Shown: positions 39,840 through 53,500 of the stretch, piece by piece
Layout of the letters: every line of letters starts with the position of its first letter
How positions within the stretch are numbered: position 1 is the first letter of the stretch
Origin: Cryptomeria japonica
Lineage: Eukaryota > Streptophyta > Pinopsida > Cupressales > Cupressaceae
Reading direction: 5' to 3'
NCBI RefSeq assembly: GCF_030272615.1
Contig: NC_081413.1
Coordinates: 601,272,709 to 601,336,708, forward strand
DNA: 64,000 nt
Translations under genes and position numbers: made by a program
The notes under the pieces: model-generated
Seen by the model: the letters and a program-made list of their open reading frames with translations, nothing else
What the model was told of the DNA's origin: nothing
Databases searched by the model: none

Positions 39840-42650
39840 TACAGACCACCCTACACACAAAAAGAAGAAATTTATGGGTTGTAGATAGTGTATGTTCCAA
39901 TCACATGAGTAGAGACAAAAATAAGTTCATCAATTTTGAAGATTGGAATGGAGGGTTAGTGAGGTTTGGAGACAACTCTTCCATCAAGATAAAAGGAAAA
40001 GAAACCCTAAATATAGATGAAAAATTAAAAGCACATGATGTATACTATGTGGAAGGACTAAAGCATAATTTTCTAAGTGTGAGTCAGATGTGTGATAAAG
40101 GATACGAATTCACATTTGACTCTACCGGTTGTCAGATAAGGAAGGAAAGTATCAAACAGATTGTTGCAGAAGGTAAAAGGACAGACGGAAATGTGTACAA
40201 TCTAAAGGAATTCTTTGAATCCTAATGCATGATGGGACAAGTAGATGAGAGTTGGTTGTGGCACAATAGATTAGGCCATATAAATTTTGATAATCTGGTT
40301 AAGGTGAGCAAGAAAGGCTATGTGAGACATATACCACCAATCATGAAACTGGTAAGCACCTTTTGTGATGAAAGTCTAAGAGGTAAGCAAACTAAGGTAA
40401 CCTTCAAGACCAAAGAACATAATACCTCAAGGCCCTTAGAACCTTTGCAAATAGATATGTGTGGCCCAACCAGAACAAGAGATTTAGCTGGTGAAAGATA
40501 CTTCATGTTGTTCATTGATAATTTTTCAAGAATGACATGTCTCACTTTTCTACATGAAAAATCACAAGCACATGAGAGGTTCAAAATATTTTGGAAGATG
40601 GTTGAGAGGGAAAGTGGATGCAATATAAAGTGTTTGAGATTTGACTGGGGTGGTGAGTTCACATCAAATTATTTTTTAGACTACTGTGAGAGGCATGGAA
40701 TCAGAAGATAATATTCAACCCCAAAAACACCACAACAAAATGATGTTGTAGAAAGGAAAAACCGGATTGTCAAGGAGATGGAAAGAACTATGTTTAATGA
40801 GGGAAACATAATAGATATGTATTGGAAGGAAGCAATTCAAACTACTTTATATACTTTAAAATGGATTCAACTGAGAGCAAATAGCAGAATGAAACCTCAT
40901 GAATTGTGGTATGACCGGAAGCCATCAGTTAAATATTTCAAAGTTTTTGGAAGTAAATGCTTCATCAAGAGAGACGAAGATAGTTTAGGTGGTTTTGATT
41001 CTAGGAGTGATGAAGGTATTTTCTTGGGTTACTCTACTCATAGCAAGGCCTATAAATGCTACAATAAAAGAATGAGAAGAGTCATTGAGAGTGTGCATGT
41101 AAGAGTTGATGAAGATTTGCATAAAGGCAAACAAACACAAGTAAATAGGTATGATAATTCATGTGATGAAGATGAAGTGCAATCAAAAAGTGAACCAGAA
41201 GAAGCACCCAACAAGACCCCTAATAGATATGTGCAGAAAAATCACCCGGAAGAGTAGATTATAGGTAGTAAAAATGATGGTGTGCAGACAAGAAGAAGAC
41301 TTGCCCAGAACAATGAACAAGTGAATTTATGCCACATGACTGAAATGGAACCCAAGACATTCAATGAGGCCAACAAAAGTGAGAAATGGATGGATGCTAT
41401 AGAAGAAGAACTGCAGTAGATTGAAAAGAACAAGACTTGGGAGTTAGTTCCTAGATCAGCAGATAAAAATATCATTGGTACTAAATGGGTTTACCAGAAC
41501 AAGATGAATGAAGAAGCTAATATTGTCAGGCATAAAGCAAGATTAGTATACAAAGGGTATTCTCAAGTAGAAGGAACTAATTTTGAAGAAACATTTGCAC
41601 TGGTTGCAAGACTTAAGGCTATTAGAATGTTCTTAAAATTCTCTACCTACAAAGGATACAAGGTATATCAGATGGACGCTAAATCTGCCTTCTTGAATGA
41701 CAATTTGGAAGAAGTCTACATAGAACAACCAGAAGGTTTTCTACTGCACAATGATGAAACTTTTGTGTGTCGATCGAAGAAAGCATTGTATGGTTTAAAG
41801 CAAGTTCCAAGAGCATTGTATTCAAGGTTAGATAAGTATCTTAAGGAGCAAGGTTTCAGAAGGGGAAGTGTAGATAGTAATCTATAGATCAAAGTAGATG
41901 GAAATCACATGATTATTGTTGTTGTATATGTGCATGATATAATATTTGGAGGGGACAAGGATACTTTGTGTAAAGAGTTTTCTAATCAGATGCAGTCAAA
42001 GTTTGAGATGTCAATACTTCGAGAGCTGTCATACTTTTTTGGTTTGAAAATTTCACAGCAAAGTAAAGGAATATTTATCTCCCAAACCAAGTATGCCAAA
42101 TATATGTTTAAGAAGTTTCAGATGGAAGAAATCAAACCAGTAAGTACCCCCATGGTGACTAGATGCAAGTTGAGCAAGGTTGATGAGTCACTGGAAGTGG
42201 ATCAGGCCTTGTATAGATCCATGATTGGTAGTCTGTTATATCTTACTGATTTGAGACCAAATATAGTGTAGGAAATATGTATGGTGGCAAGATTTCAAGC
42301 TGTACCTAAACAGTCACATGTGAATGCAGTCAAAAGGATCTTTAAGTATCTACAAGGTACACTTAATTATGGCCTATGGTATCCAAATAAAGGAGAGTTC
42401 ACCTTACGGGCCTACACTGATGTTGATTGGGTAGGTTGCATTAATGACCAGAAAAGCACAAGTGGTGGAGCATTCTTTTTAGGTAACCAGTTAGATTCAT
42501 GGCACAACAAGAAGTATGATTCGGTCTCCTTATCTACTAAGGCAAAATATATTGTTGCTACTACATGTTGTTCTCAAGTTTTATGGATGAAGAAGACCCT
42601 CAAGGACATTCATATAGAAATGTCCGACCCTATTTATATCCGTTGTGATA
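39840..42650 (+). pseudogene. pol: pol of Copia B (protease to RNase H start)
   Basis: A single frame with about eight stops and no frameshift covers 2.8 kb. The protease has WVVDSVCSNHMS, where the catalytic DSG is DSV. GAG-pre-integrase has LKHNFLSVSQMCDKGYEF and WLWHNRLGHINFDNLV. Integrase has IDMCGPTRTRDLAGERYF and LRFDWGGEF. RT has KWVYQNKMNEEANIVRHKAR, YQMDAKSAFLNDNLEEVYIE, LYGLKQVPRALYSRLDKYL and VYVHDIIFGG, where the YVDD Asp is His. RNase H starts YTDVDWVGCINDQKST, and its active Glu in EAEY is Lys. It stops at CD, where the LARD is inserted, and resumes at 54773. Confidence 0.88.
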
Positions 42651-45600
42651 TGTAGTACCCCACCGTAATCGATCTCTAACCTTGGTTTAATCTGGATTAG
42701 TTTATCGAAATATTATGTTATAGTCAGATGTTTGAATTAACGCATAGCTATTGATGTGGTTTCTCACTAGTTGGATGCAGGTTATTCAGTGTACCTATTT
42801 CGTGATCTTAGTATCGGACTAACGCTTTCATTAGATGTTATAAATGTATGCATGTATGATCTTTTGTTGCAGGAGATTTCAGGAGCGAAGTCGCATGAGT
42901 GCGAGGTTCGTCGTCACCTGGTTTTGTAGGTTTGAGTGTACCCCTTTTTAATCCCTAGAGTCGGATTAGGTGGTCGTAAGACCTTAGTCGACCTTAGTCG
43001 TGCTCTAGTGAGCATCGCCAGTCGTCGTCGGTAATCCCTTCTTGTTTGGGTTTGCGAGTCATCTATTTGGTTGGCTTTCTCGGTTTGCATGCCTGGTGTG
43101 TTTGGTTAATTGATTAATTAGTCCTTAGTAATTATGTTGAGTATTTATGCGTTTGTGCAGTGATGATTAATGGATTTAATTAATCAGGTATTCGTTATGC
43201 GATTTTCATGGTTAATGAATTGCCTATGTTAAATTGAAAGTAAATCCGATTAAATGTCTGTTTTCGAATATTTAATGCATTTTATTTATGCTGTTGAAAA
43301 AGGAAAGTTTGGTATTTAATCGCAATAGACGTAATTTCATTCTGTTGAATTATTAAATTAGAAAGATTAAATTTCGATAAAATGAGAAATCGTTCCTTGA
43401 TTTGATAAAGCAAGTTATATTGTTGCTGGTAGAAAAGGATTAAATTTTGAGTATTATTTTTTTTAAATAAAAGTTTTTATTCCAAAAAAATGGAATTTTT
43501 TGGGTCAACTCTCCCATATAACCCAAAATTGGGGAAAAAATGGGAGGATGGACAATTTTGGAGAAGATTTTGGGGAATCTGACAGGTGGGCTCTCCTTCA
43601 GCCATGCCAGGATTGCGTATGAAGGTAGGGTTTATCCAAATCGTTCTTCCTTGTGTTTGTAAAAAGGATTGCTTGTTGCCAAATTTAATCTTTGATTGTT
43701 TTCAGTTTCATATTGGATTTGGGGAGTTTAAATCCATGTTTTAGCTATGTTCTTCAAGAAATTGCATGGCTGTAGCATTATGTTAAAAATGGGTTATCTT
43801 GCCATGTCTGGTTCTCTCTTGATTAATATAAATAAATTTATACTTTCTCTTTGTGCTGGGCGTTTTGTGCTGGGCGTTGTCGTCGTGCTTAAACCCGTGC
43901 ATTTTGTTTTATATATATCGAACTGTGTTTTTTTTAAGGGAAATGAAATCTTGGATTAATAATACCGGACTGTGTTTAAAGAAATTTCATTAGTTCATTT
44001 CGAACTATGTTTTAAGAAAGATTTATTTATGTATTTTGAGCCGGGCGTTGCCTTTGTATCGGGACGCGCGTGTTTTTATTGAAGCGGACTGCGTTTGGGG
44101 TTTGGAGGCGGTGAGCGGAGCTCCGCCCGCCCCCTCCCCTCTCTCCCGCTCGCTCTTCTCCTTCCCTTAGTCCCGTGCTTTCCCCCCCCGCCTGCTGTTG
44201 GTGTTAGGGCCTCCGGCCGCGGCTCACTGCGGTGGCCGCAGGGCCGCGGTAGCCGCAGGGCGCCGCGGGCCTGCGGGCACCGCAGCGGCGCCGCCGCCTG
44301 GCAATGCCTGCGGCTAGGGTTAGGGCATAGCCCGCCCTCGCCGCTAAGGGTTAAAAGAATTTCTTTTTTTTCGTTTTTTAATCATAGTTTTAAAAAAAAA
44401 AAAAAAACGTAGTTGTATTTAAACGCTATTTTGAATGCGTTTTGATGTTTTAAATTAGTTATAAAAATGATTTTTATTTCATTTTAGAGAGAGTTGTGTT
44501 TAAATGTTTAGTTTAATTAGACGCTTAATTATGATGGGAGGGCATATCACGATAAATGATAACTTGATTTTGATTGAGTATATAATGGAAGTTATAGGTG
44601 AATTAGTCATTCAAGTTCATTTCATGATTTGTGCACCTCGTCTAATTGAGTTCTAACATTGATAATTTCATCGTCAAATGTTATTTGACTATGCTTGGGT
44701 CCATTCTTAGATTAATAAGTTTATATCATGTGCGTTGGAAATGAGTATCTACAACTGAATTTCTTTATCTTTAATTCCGTAATCCGTATTATGTAACTGG
44801 AATTGAAATTATGAATCTGTAGAGACTGATTTTAGACCGGTATGTAATGACGTTTTGATTGGGAGATTAAATACCTTATTTGAGTTGGTTAACGGTTGTC
44901 TGAGATTTAATAATATGAATTGGTTGAAACTCTTTATGGCTTAAATTGCCTGTTCAATGCTTGAACCTTAGGAGTTAGAAACCCAAGAACAACTTAACCC
45001 TTGATGAGATGGATAACTGTAATCTGATTGGATCTTGTAGAAAACTTGATCGTCGTTTAATGATTAAATCAATTTGAGGAATATTGTCCTTTCTGATTAT
45101 TGCCGTGCGAGTTTAATTTCTGTATCCGCTTTAATTTATGAAATGACATGTTTTGCTTTGTTTAAAAGGACCCTGTTGTATGGATGATTTGGTGTTCCTG
45201 TTTTAGTCCTCGATTTCCGAGTTGACTGTTGTATTGTGATGTTGTCTTAATTGGTCATATCCTCTTTGAGTGAGTCGAATAATGATTCGTGGTTAACCTT
45301 AGTTGTCAGGTCTCTAGTTAGAGTGCCGTCAGTAAGTGATTACCCTTGAGTCGTGTTTGACCTGATGTTTGTATCTTCTTGAACTCCGTTCGTCTTACCA
45401 TGTGTATTCCGTGGTTTGAGTTCGTCTGAGTTAGTCTAGTGTCGTATGGGAAAGTGGCTTTCGATTGGGGGCCGCGCCCAAAGTGGCTGCTGGGTAACCC
45501 ATCGAAAGTGAGTCTAATAAGTGATAACCTAAGTAGATTAGAAAATAATCTTTAAATAAGATAATGTGCCTCACACATGGGACGAATGCTATCATAGATT

Positions 45601-46850
45601 CGGCATGCTGTGAGAAGGCCTGAAATGGCAAACTACCTTCCTTGTCTTCACGAGAGGATGTGTGGGTCCACATGAGGCTTGGATGGGCCGGAAGTTCGGA
45701 TTAGGTTGCCAGGGTTACCAGTGTATGGGTCGGGACCTATGAAGACTTGCCATGGTATCCATACCAGGTCATGTGATGACACTTGTCCCTACGTTCGCTA
45801 GTGTGTTGTTGTTTTGTTCTGTTTTGAGTACCTTTGTGAGTCGTCCTTCGTCGCTGCCCTTGTGAGTATCGGTTTCATGTTAGACCCCTGGGTGGTGATG
45901 GTTCAGTTTTATGGATGCTCTCATGGACTCTTATGTTATTAGCTTTGATTATGTTCAGCTGGATCCTGTTCCTTGTAAGGATCGTTTATGTATTTATTGA
46001 CCGGTGTGGTCGCTTGTATATTGCTTATGTATCGCCTTGATGGCTGGATTGTATAGTGTAACCTCTTGTACTCTTAACCTTATTATTTATCCGAGGGGGT
46101 CTTGCAGTTGCGCAGACCCGGAGATGTAGCCCTTTAGGGGTGAACTCCGAGATCATTATGGTGTTATGTGGTGTATTCTCCTATGTCTCTTTATTCAGCT
46201 TTTCAGGTATGTTTATTTTATGTAAAATGGTTAAGTGGATGATTGGAATTAACTTTATATGCTTATATTCAGTTCTATCTTGAATGCCATGTTAATCGAA
46301 TGCATAATTGGTTGAGATGCGACTTATCGTAATGCATGTGTGAAATCGTCCCTTTAATGCAATAAGTTGGAATATGGAATAATGCATCTTAGAGTAATGA
46401 ATTATACTTAGTTATTGTTAAGGAATTTAAATATGCTTGGTGAGATCTCTTATGTTTTCGATGAAAATCCTAGTGTGTTAGCACGTTAAATGTATGGTTT
46501 GTAATTCTAAATGAAAAGATTGAATGAAGTTTATGAATGGATCTTAAATGATGAATCTTCGCTTGTGAATTACATTTCCCTCTTTTGAAAGGAATTATCC
46601 TGAGTATGAATTATTTCGTTGTTAAGATAATTAGCTTATTGGATTAATCATGTGAGTAAGTGAATTGTGATATTTAAGTAATCTCGTTGGGAAACTCTTT
46701 AGGAGTTAGTTGAAGTCTTCCGCTATGTAATCTGAATCTTTGGTATCTTGTTGCATCTTATGTGTTGTAACTTTAAAAAAAAAAATTATTGCACTCCATT
46801 CTTGTGTTATTTTGGCTTATCCCTTCGGGGTTTCCTGGCGGGGCATTACA
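42651..46850 (+). repeat. 5' LTR of LARD (4,200 bp)
   Basis: The LTR starts TGTAGTACCCCACCG and ends CGGGGCATTACA; the ends form an imperfect inverted repeat (TGTARTRCCCC). It differs from the 3' LTR by about 15 substitutions, a 17-bp insertion in the GC-rich patch and one C in a C run. TATA-like TTTATATATATC lies near 43910. Confidence 0.92.
44090..44345 (+). other. GC-rich, CpG-dense patch in LARD LTR
   Basis: About 250 bp of very GC-rich sequence (GCCGCAGGG and GCGGCGCCGCCGCC types) lies inside an AT-rich LTR, with a second copy at 52021-52262 in the 3' LTR. A 17-bp unit around GCCGCAGGGCCGCGGTA is present twice here and once in the 3' copy. The open frame across it (44095-44412) is a GC-skew product, not a likely gene. 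It could be a promoter or R-region feature, but its function is unknown. Confidence 0.7.
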
Positions 46851-46852
46851 TT

Positions 46853-46864
46853 TGGTATCAGAGC
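46853..46864 (+). promoter_or_regulatory. LARD primer-binding site (tRNA-iMet type)
   Basis: TGGTATCAGAGC two bases after the 5' LTR. Confidence 0.9.
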
Positions 46865-49800
46865 CCATGTTGCAAACATTGGGATCTCTGGTGTCACATG
46901 TGCCCTCTATTGGTGTGAGGTGTATCGACCTTATGCGTTTGCTTGTCCTCCTTTTGCATGTGAGTGATTGAGCAGACCTTAGCTGGTGTGTAACATGTGT
47001 GTGTTCACACCTAGTTTTCGCCTTCTTGATGTTGGTGGTTGAGTGCTTATATGTGCATTGTGTGCTTATTGATGTCTGCGTCTACGATTACTCTTATTTT
47101 GAAAGAGAGTCGTATGTACCTTCCTTTTTGAGTGTTGTACTCTTTTGACTAATCCGTTTGGATTGGTCCGTGCTTGCCTTGAATCTGAAAGTGCATTTTG
47201 TGTTGTTAAAGATTATGATCTAGCTTAGTGTTATCCTCTTGAAGGACTAGTGTGGCTATTATTGAATGCTTATTTTGCAGAAAAATTAAATGATCATCAC
47301 TATTCCTCTCTCTCTTTCTTTCTGGAAATTAAATGATTAAGATATGAGTAATTATCTTTGATTCGAGTTTTCTTGATTGCGAAAGAGAAAAGGGTGTGAC
47401 TTCTTGAACCCTTGAGTGAGCCTTATGTCGCTTATGTTGTTAGATTATTAAATGGGCTATGGGTTTAAAAATTTATATTGGGTGATGGGAGAAAACTGTA
47501 TGTGTTTGGTTAAAGAATTCTCCATGTGTATCTTGTGGGAGTAGCATGATTAAATTCTACCTTAGTAAGGTGCATTGCTATGCGAATAGTTCAATTATGT
47601 GAAACTGCTTGGTTGTAGAGGAAGCATTAAAAAGAGCATGTTATTGTAGCTTCGAGAAAGTATTAATGTGTTCCCTGAAAGATTGTTTTATGTGTTTTCC
47701 GAAAGATTGTCTTATGTGTTTTATTAAACCAGTTTAATTGAAGATTTATTTTAGCAAATGCTCCATTGAACTCGCTTTTGGGTATGTGTAATTACCTTAA
47801 TGTGTTTAAAGAGTGCGAATGAAAAGCTTGTTTGATGTGTATGCATTAATATGTGTTACTTGGGTAATAGCTTCTTGCTTATCTTTGATCGTAATGTGAT
47901 CTTCTCTAATAGGTTGCGAATAACGGCATGTGTCTGAATTGTATTATTTATGTGAGTGTTCTTATGAGGTCTTGCATTATCGAAAGGATTGCTTCTCTTG
48001 ATCTCTGTTTTGTTTGGAAAACTAGAACCTCCTGTTGCAACCCTAACTATCGAAAATGTTTTGTTAGGCTGATTGTCATCCTTCTAGCGGTAGCGAAATG
48101 AAAACCGTGTAATTGCAATGATAGGCTTATAGTGAGAAAATGTATTATGTAGCATGATCTTGTTTGATCTTGCGTTTCTTTGTAGGAAATAGTTTGGTTA
48201 TCAAACTCTCTTTCCCTTCTCTTTGCCTAATCATGAGATTTTTATAGAAATGGTATTAAGGAATGCTTTGAGTTAAATAGAATGTTTATAAAACATGTGA
48301 AATTGTGTGTTTGCTTTTGGCTTCATAGTGATAGATGAAAGTCTTAAGCTTTAGAAGTGAACTTGCTTAGCTAGTAATTTAGTTATGAATGCTTAGTGAG
48401 ATTCGAAAAAGCTATAGGAATGATGTTAATTCCTTATATAATTGTGAGTTGTTAATAATTTCAGTACTTGAATCTAGAGTAAACGTGATTCAGTTATTTA
48501 TATAGAAAGCGTATTGGAATCTTCCTTGAATAGATGTTAGCGTACTGAAAAGTATTCCCCGTAATGTGACTAAACCAGTATTGGTGTTTTATGTGCATTG
48601 TGAGAAACCAGTGCTTATCTTGTGTGCCCATGGGTTGGTGAAGTAATCAACCATGGAGGATATGTTGTTTATGAGTATGGGAAACCATACTGTTTATGTA
48701 ATGTTGCTTATTTGTTTCCCTACTGAGTACCAAACCTCGGGTTGTGGGTAACTCGGTATGTTAAGGGGTAGTATTCGAAGCGACCGTTCCTTGAATAGTA
48801 TGGATTGGCGTGCGAGTAATGTCGACGCGAAGCGACTGTAGCTTCTCTACTTCGAGGAATGATATAGTTGTACTACTAAACTGTATCAAGGTGTACTCAA
48901 TACTTTCCCTTTGATGAATCTATTTATAGGTTTATGTGTGTCAGCCTATTCTCTTCCTTATCTGAGCATATAGATGGTAGTTTTTGTGCATATTGTTGGA
49001 TTCTATTGGAGTATCTGTTGCCTTGTCTTCTTGAGAGGCGTGTTATTACTCTTACATAAGTTGCCAACTGGCCTGTGTTGGTAGACTTGTGGGTGGACCA
49101 GAGTCATGTATACCTCTGACTTACGGCGAGTATCCTTCTAGATACGTCGCTATGCGGGATGTGGCTTGCGCGTGCTTTTTCCGCGAGGTGCACTACCATG
49201 CGGGATACGTCCATTGTGTGTTTTCTCCACTTGGGGTATTGCCATGCCACGTGACGACGTGATGCGGGGTGATGTCGAGGTGCACACCACCATGCCATGT
49301 GGATAGTGTGACTATGTCGCACCACATGATGAGCTACTGCAATAGCTAGTCAGTTGTTCCTTCCTTCCTCGTTGGTGGCTAGATGCTAGTCACACAGTGA
49401 TGTTACGTGCAGTTGTGATATTCTTTATAATTCTTTGGGGATCAGCAGTTTATTTTACCATTGACTTTGAAGGTTTGGCCACGATCTTGTGATCTTTTGC
49501 ACTTTGATTTGGTGTTGAAATTCTGGATTATTTTCTTACCTTATTGTTGGAATTGAGGATTTATTATCTTTATTCTTCTGTATTTTGGTGGCTGAACTGG
49601 TTTATCCTTATTGTTTTCGGATGCTGATCTTGTGTCGAAATGTGAAATTCCTCTCCAAGGACGTATGATACGGAATTGGTAGAGTGTGTGCGAGGAAGTT
49701 GTTGTAGGGAACCGTGAGGATGGGGGTATGTGAGGCTGTGATGCAGCTAGTATCCACTACCTACCTATGTGTGGTGACTATCTCTTGGAGGCTAACCACC

Positions 49801-50570
49801 TTGTACAACAAGGGATATTCACAAAGGTCTTGTATGGAAGGTAGCACCGCTATGGTGTGCCTAGCACCATCGAGCCCTTGAGTGAGATATTGGATATTTA
49901 TGATCATATTGTTGTTATGAGATCAGGCATAGAGATGCTGATCGTGTATGTTATCCTCGACCGAGCATTAGACATGCTCACATGTGGCCTTTTCTGTTAT
50001 GCATTCCAGTTATGTGGATGGTTATTATTTGTATCATGGAGTAATTGTGTTAGCTTGCCACTATGTTATGGGACATAGTCTTTGGGAAGGTTATCTTGTG
50101 CCTGGCAAGTGTAATCAATTGAGTTATTTATGTTGCTCTTATTTCATGAAAGCTAATTTGGCTGTAGAAATTGATCTTTTGAACTAGTTCTATTCAATAA
50201 AGTTTTATGATAAAGATGGATTGGTAAAGGAAATTGATCATGATGGCATGTCTTCCTGTCATTTTTGGTCGATGATTATGGTAATTGTTGTTTACCTCTT
50301 TGTAATGCTTTAATTTGGTGTAATGAAAGGAAGAAATTCTTGTTTCTCTGCTATGACTGTGGATAATTCCTAGAATATTGTAACGAATGTATGGTTTTAG
50401 ATGTATCTTGCCAATGGATAATGGCGTTTGTAAAGGATTTTGCAATTATATTTCATTTATTATGGAAAGTTTTCTATGTGCAATTTGATCTTTGTTGAAT
50501 GAGTTTCAGGGCTGATGCGTACGACATGTTCTCCATCTAGCCTTACGACTTCCAGGAGTAAGTCGGAACC

Positions 50571-50583
50571 TAGGGGGGGAGAA
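50571..50583 (+). promoter_or_regulatory. LARD polypurine tract
   Basis: TAGGGGGGGAGAA directly before the 3' LTR; the plus-strand primer site. Confidence 0.88.
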
Positions 50584-53500
50584 TGTAGTACCCCACCGTA
50601 ATCGATCTCTAACCTTGGTTTAATCTGGATTAGTTTATCGAAATATTATGTTATAGTCAGATGTTTGAATTAACGCATAGCTATTGATGTGGTTTCTCAC
50701 TAGTTGGATGCAGGTTATTCAGTGTACCTATTTCGTGATCTTAGTATCGGACTAACGCTTTCATTAGATGTTATAAATGTATGCATGTATGATCTTTTGT
50801 TGCAGGAGATTTCAGGTGCGAAGTCGCATGAGTGCGAGGTTCGTCGTCACCTGGTTTTGCAGGTTTGAGTGTACCCCTTTTTAATCCCTAGAGTCGGATT
50901 AGGTGGTCGTAAGACCTTAGTCGGCCTTAGTCGTGCTCTAGTGAGCATCGCCAGTCGTCGTCGGTAATCCCTTCTTGTTTGGGTTTGCGAGTCGTCTATT
51001 TGGTTGGCTTTCTCGGTTTGCGTGCCTGGTGTGTTTGGTTAATTGATTAATTAGTCCTTAGTAATTATGTTGAGTATTTATGCGTTTGTGCAGTGATGAT
51101 TAATGGATTTAATTAATCAGGTATTCGTTATGCGATTTTCATGGTTAATGAATTGCCTATGTTAAATTGAAAGTAAATCCGATTAAATGTCTGTTTTCGA
51201 ATATTTAATGCATTTTATTTATGCTGTTGAAAAAGGAAAGTTTGGTATTTAATCGCAATAGACGTAATTTCATTCTATTGAATTATTAAATTAGAAAGAT
51301 TAAATTTCGATAAAATGAGAAATCGTTCCTTGATTTGATAAAGCAAGTTATATTGTTGCTGGTAGAAAAGGATTAAATTTTGAGTATTATTTTTTTTAAA
51401 TAAAAGTTTTTATTCCAAAAAAATGGAATTTTTTGGGTCAACTCTCCCATATAACCCAAAATTGGGGAAAAAATGGGAGGATGGACAATTTTGGAGAAGA
51501 TTTTGGGGAATCTGACAGGTGGGCTCTCCTTCAGCCATGCCAGGATTGCGTATGAAGGTAGGGTTTATCCAAATCGTTCTTCCTTGTGTTTGTAAAAAGG
51601 ATTGCTTGTTGCCAAATTTAATCTTTGATTGTTTTCAGTTTCATATTGGATTTGGGGAGTTTAAATCCATGTTTTAGCTGTGTTCTTCAAGAAATTGCAT
51701 GGCTGTAGCATTATGTTAAAAATGGGTTATCTTGCCATGTCTGGTTCTCTCTTGATTAATATAAATAAATTTATACTTTCTCTTTGTGCTGGGCGTTTTG
51801 TGCTGGGCGTTGTCGTCGTGCTTAAACCCGTGCATTTTGTTTTATATATATCGAACTGTGTTTTTTTTAAGGGAAATGAAATCTTGGATTAATAATACCG
51901 GACTGTGTTTAAAGAAATTTCATTAGTTCATTTCGAACTATGTTTTAAGAAAGATTTATTTATGTATTTTGAGCCGGGCGTTGCCTTTGTATTGGGACGC
52001 GCGTGTTTTTATTGAAGCGGACTGCGTTTGGGGTTTGGAGGCGGTGAGCGGAGCTCCGCCCGCCCCCTCCCCTCTCTCCCGCTCGCTCTTCTCCTTCCCT
52101 TAGTCCCGTGCTTTCCCCCCCCCGCCTGCTGTTGGTGTTAGGGCCTCCGGCCGCGGCTCACTGCGGTGGCCGCAGGGCGCCGCGAGCCTGCGGGCACCGC
52201 AGCGGCGCCGCCGCCTGGCAATGCCTGCGGCTAGGGTTAGGGCATAGCCCGCCCTCGCCGCTAAGGGTTAAAAGAATTTCTTTTTTTTCGTTTTTTAATC
52301 ATAGTTTTAAAAAAAAACAAAAAACGTAGTTGTATTTAAACGCTATTTTGAATGCGTTTTGATGTTTTAAATTAGTTATAAAAATGATTTTTATTTCATT
52401 TTAGAGAGAGTTGTGTTTAAATGTTTAGTTTAATTAGACGCTTAATTATGATGGGAGGGCATATCACGATAAATGATAACTTGATTTTGATTGAGTATAT
52501 AATGGAAGTTATAGGTGAATTAGTCATTCAAGTTCATTTCATGATTTGTGCACCTCGTCTAATTGAGTTCTAACATTGATAATTTCATCGTCAAATGTTA
52601 TTTGACTATGCTTGGGTCCATTCTTAGATTAATAAGTTTATATCATGTGCGTTGGAAATGAGTATCTACAACTGAATTTCTTTATCTTTAATTCCGTAAT
52701 CCGTATTATGTAACTGGAATTGAAATTATGAATCTGTAGAGACTGATTTTAGACCGGTATGTAATGACGTTTTGATTGGGAGATTAAATACCTTATTTGA
52801 GTTGGTTAACGGTTGTCTGAGATTTAATAATATGAATTGGTTGAAACTCTTTATGGCTTAAATTGCCTGTTCAATGCTTGAACCTTAGGAGTTAGAAACC
52901 CAAGAACAACTTAACCCTTGATGAGATGGATAACTGTAATCTGATTGGATCTTGTAGAAAACTTGATCGTCGTTTAATGATTAAATCAATTTGAGGAATA
53001 TTGTCCTTTCTGATTATTGCCGTGCGAGTTTAATTTCTGTATCCGCTTTAATTTATGAAATGACATGTTTTGCTTTGTTTAAAAGGACCCTGTCGTATGG
53101 ATGATTTGGTGTTCCTGTTTTAGTCCTCGATTTCCGAGTTGACTGTTGTATTGTGATGTTGTCTTAATTGGTCATATCCTCTTTGAGTGAGTCGAATAAT
53201 GATTCGTGGTTAACCTTAGTTGTCAGGTCTCTAGTTAGAGTGCCGTCAGTAAGTGATTACCCTTGAGTCGTGTTTGACCTGATGTTTGTATCTTCTTGAA
53301 CTCCGTTCGTCTTACCATGTGTATTCCGTGGTTTGAGTTCGTCTGAGTTAGTCTAGTGTCGTATGGGAAAGTGGCTTTCGATTGGGGGCCGCGCCCAAAG
53401 TGGCTGCTGGGTAACCCATCGAAAGTGAGTCTAATAAGTGATAACCTAAGTAGATTAGAAAATAATCTTTAAATAAGATAATGTGCCTCACACATGGGAC

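Larger units (their letters stand above)
46851..50583 (+). other. LARD internal domain, noncoding
   Basis: This is 3.7 kb with no ORF above about 75 codons that starts inside it and no retrotransposon protein motif. Visible features are the primer site at 46853-46864, repeated words ATGCGGGAT and CCATGCCA with CACGTG-like sites at 49130-49310, and the polypurine tract at the end. Such domains in LARDs are thought to act through RNA structure and packaging; for this one that is inference. Confidence 0.75.

Noticed and set aside
40318-40662. 114-codon minus frame
   Set aside because: Antisense of the Copia B integrase.
43747-43959. 70-codon frame present in both LARD LTRs (also 51680-51892)
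   Set aside because: The same reason: LTR identity explains it, and it has no coding signs.
44095-44412. 105-codon frame in the GC-rich patch of the LARD LTR
   Set aside because: It is Arg/Pro/Gly-rich from base composition and is changed by the 17-bp indel in the other LTR.
45431-45673. 80-codon minus frame, identical at 53348-53590
   Set aside because: Its conservation only reflects near-identical LTRs; no family is recognised and the context is noncoding LTR.
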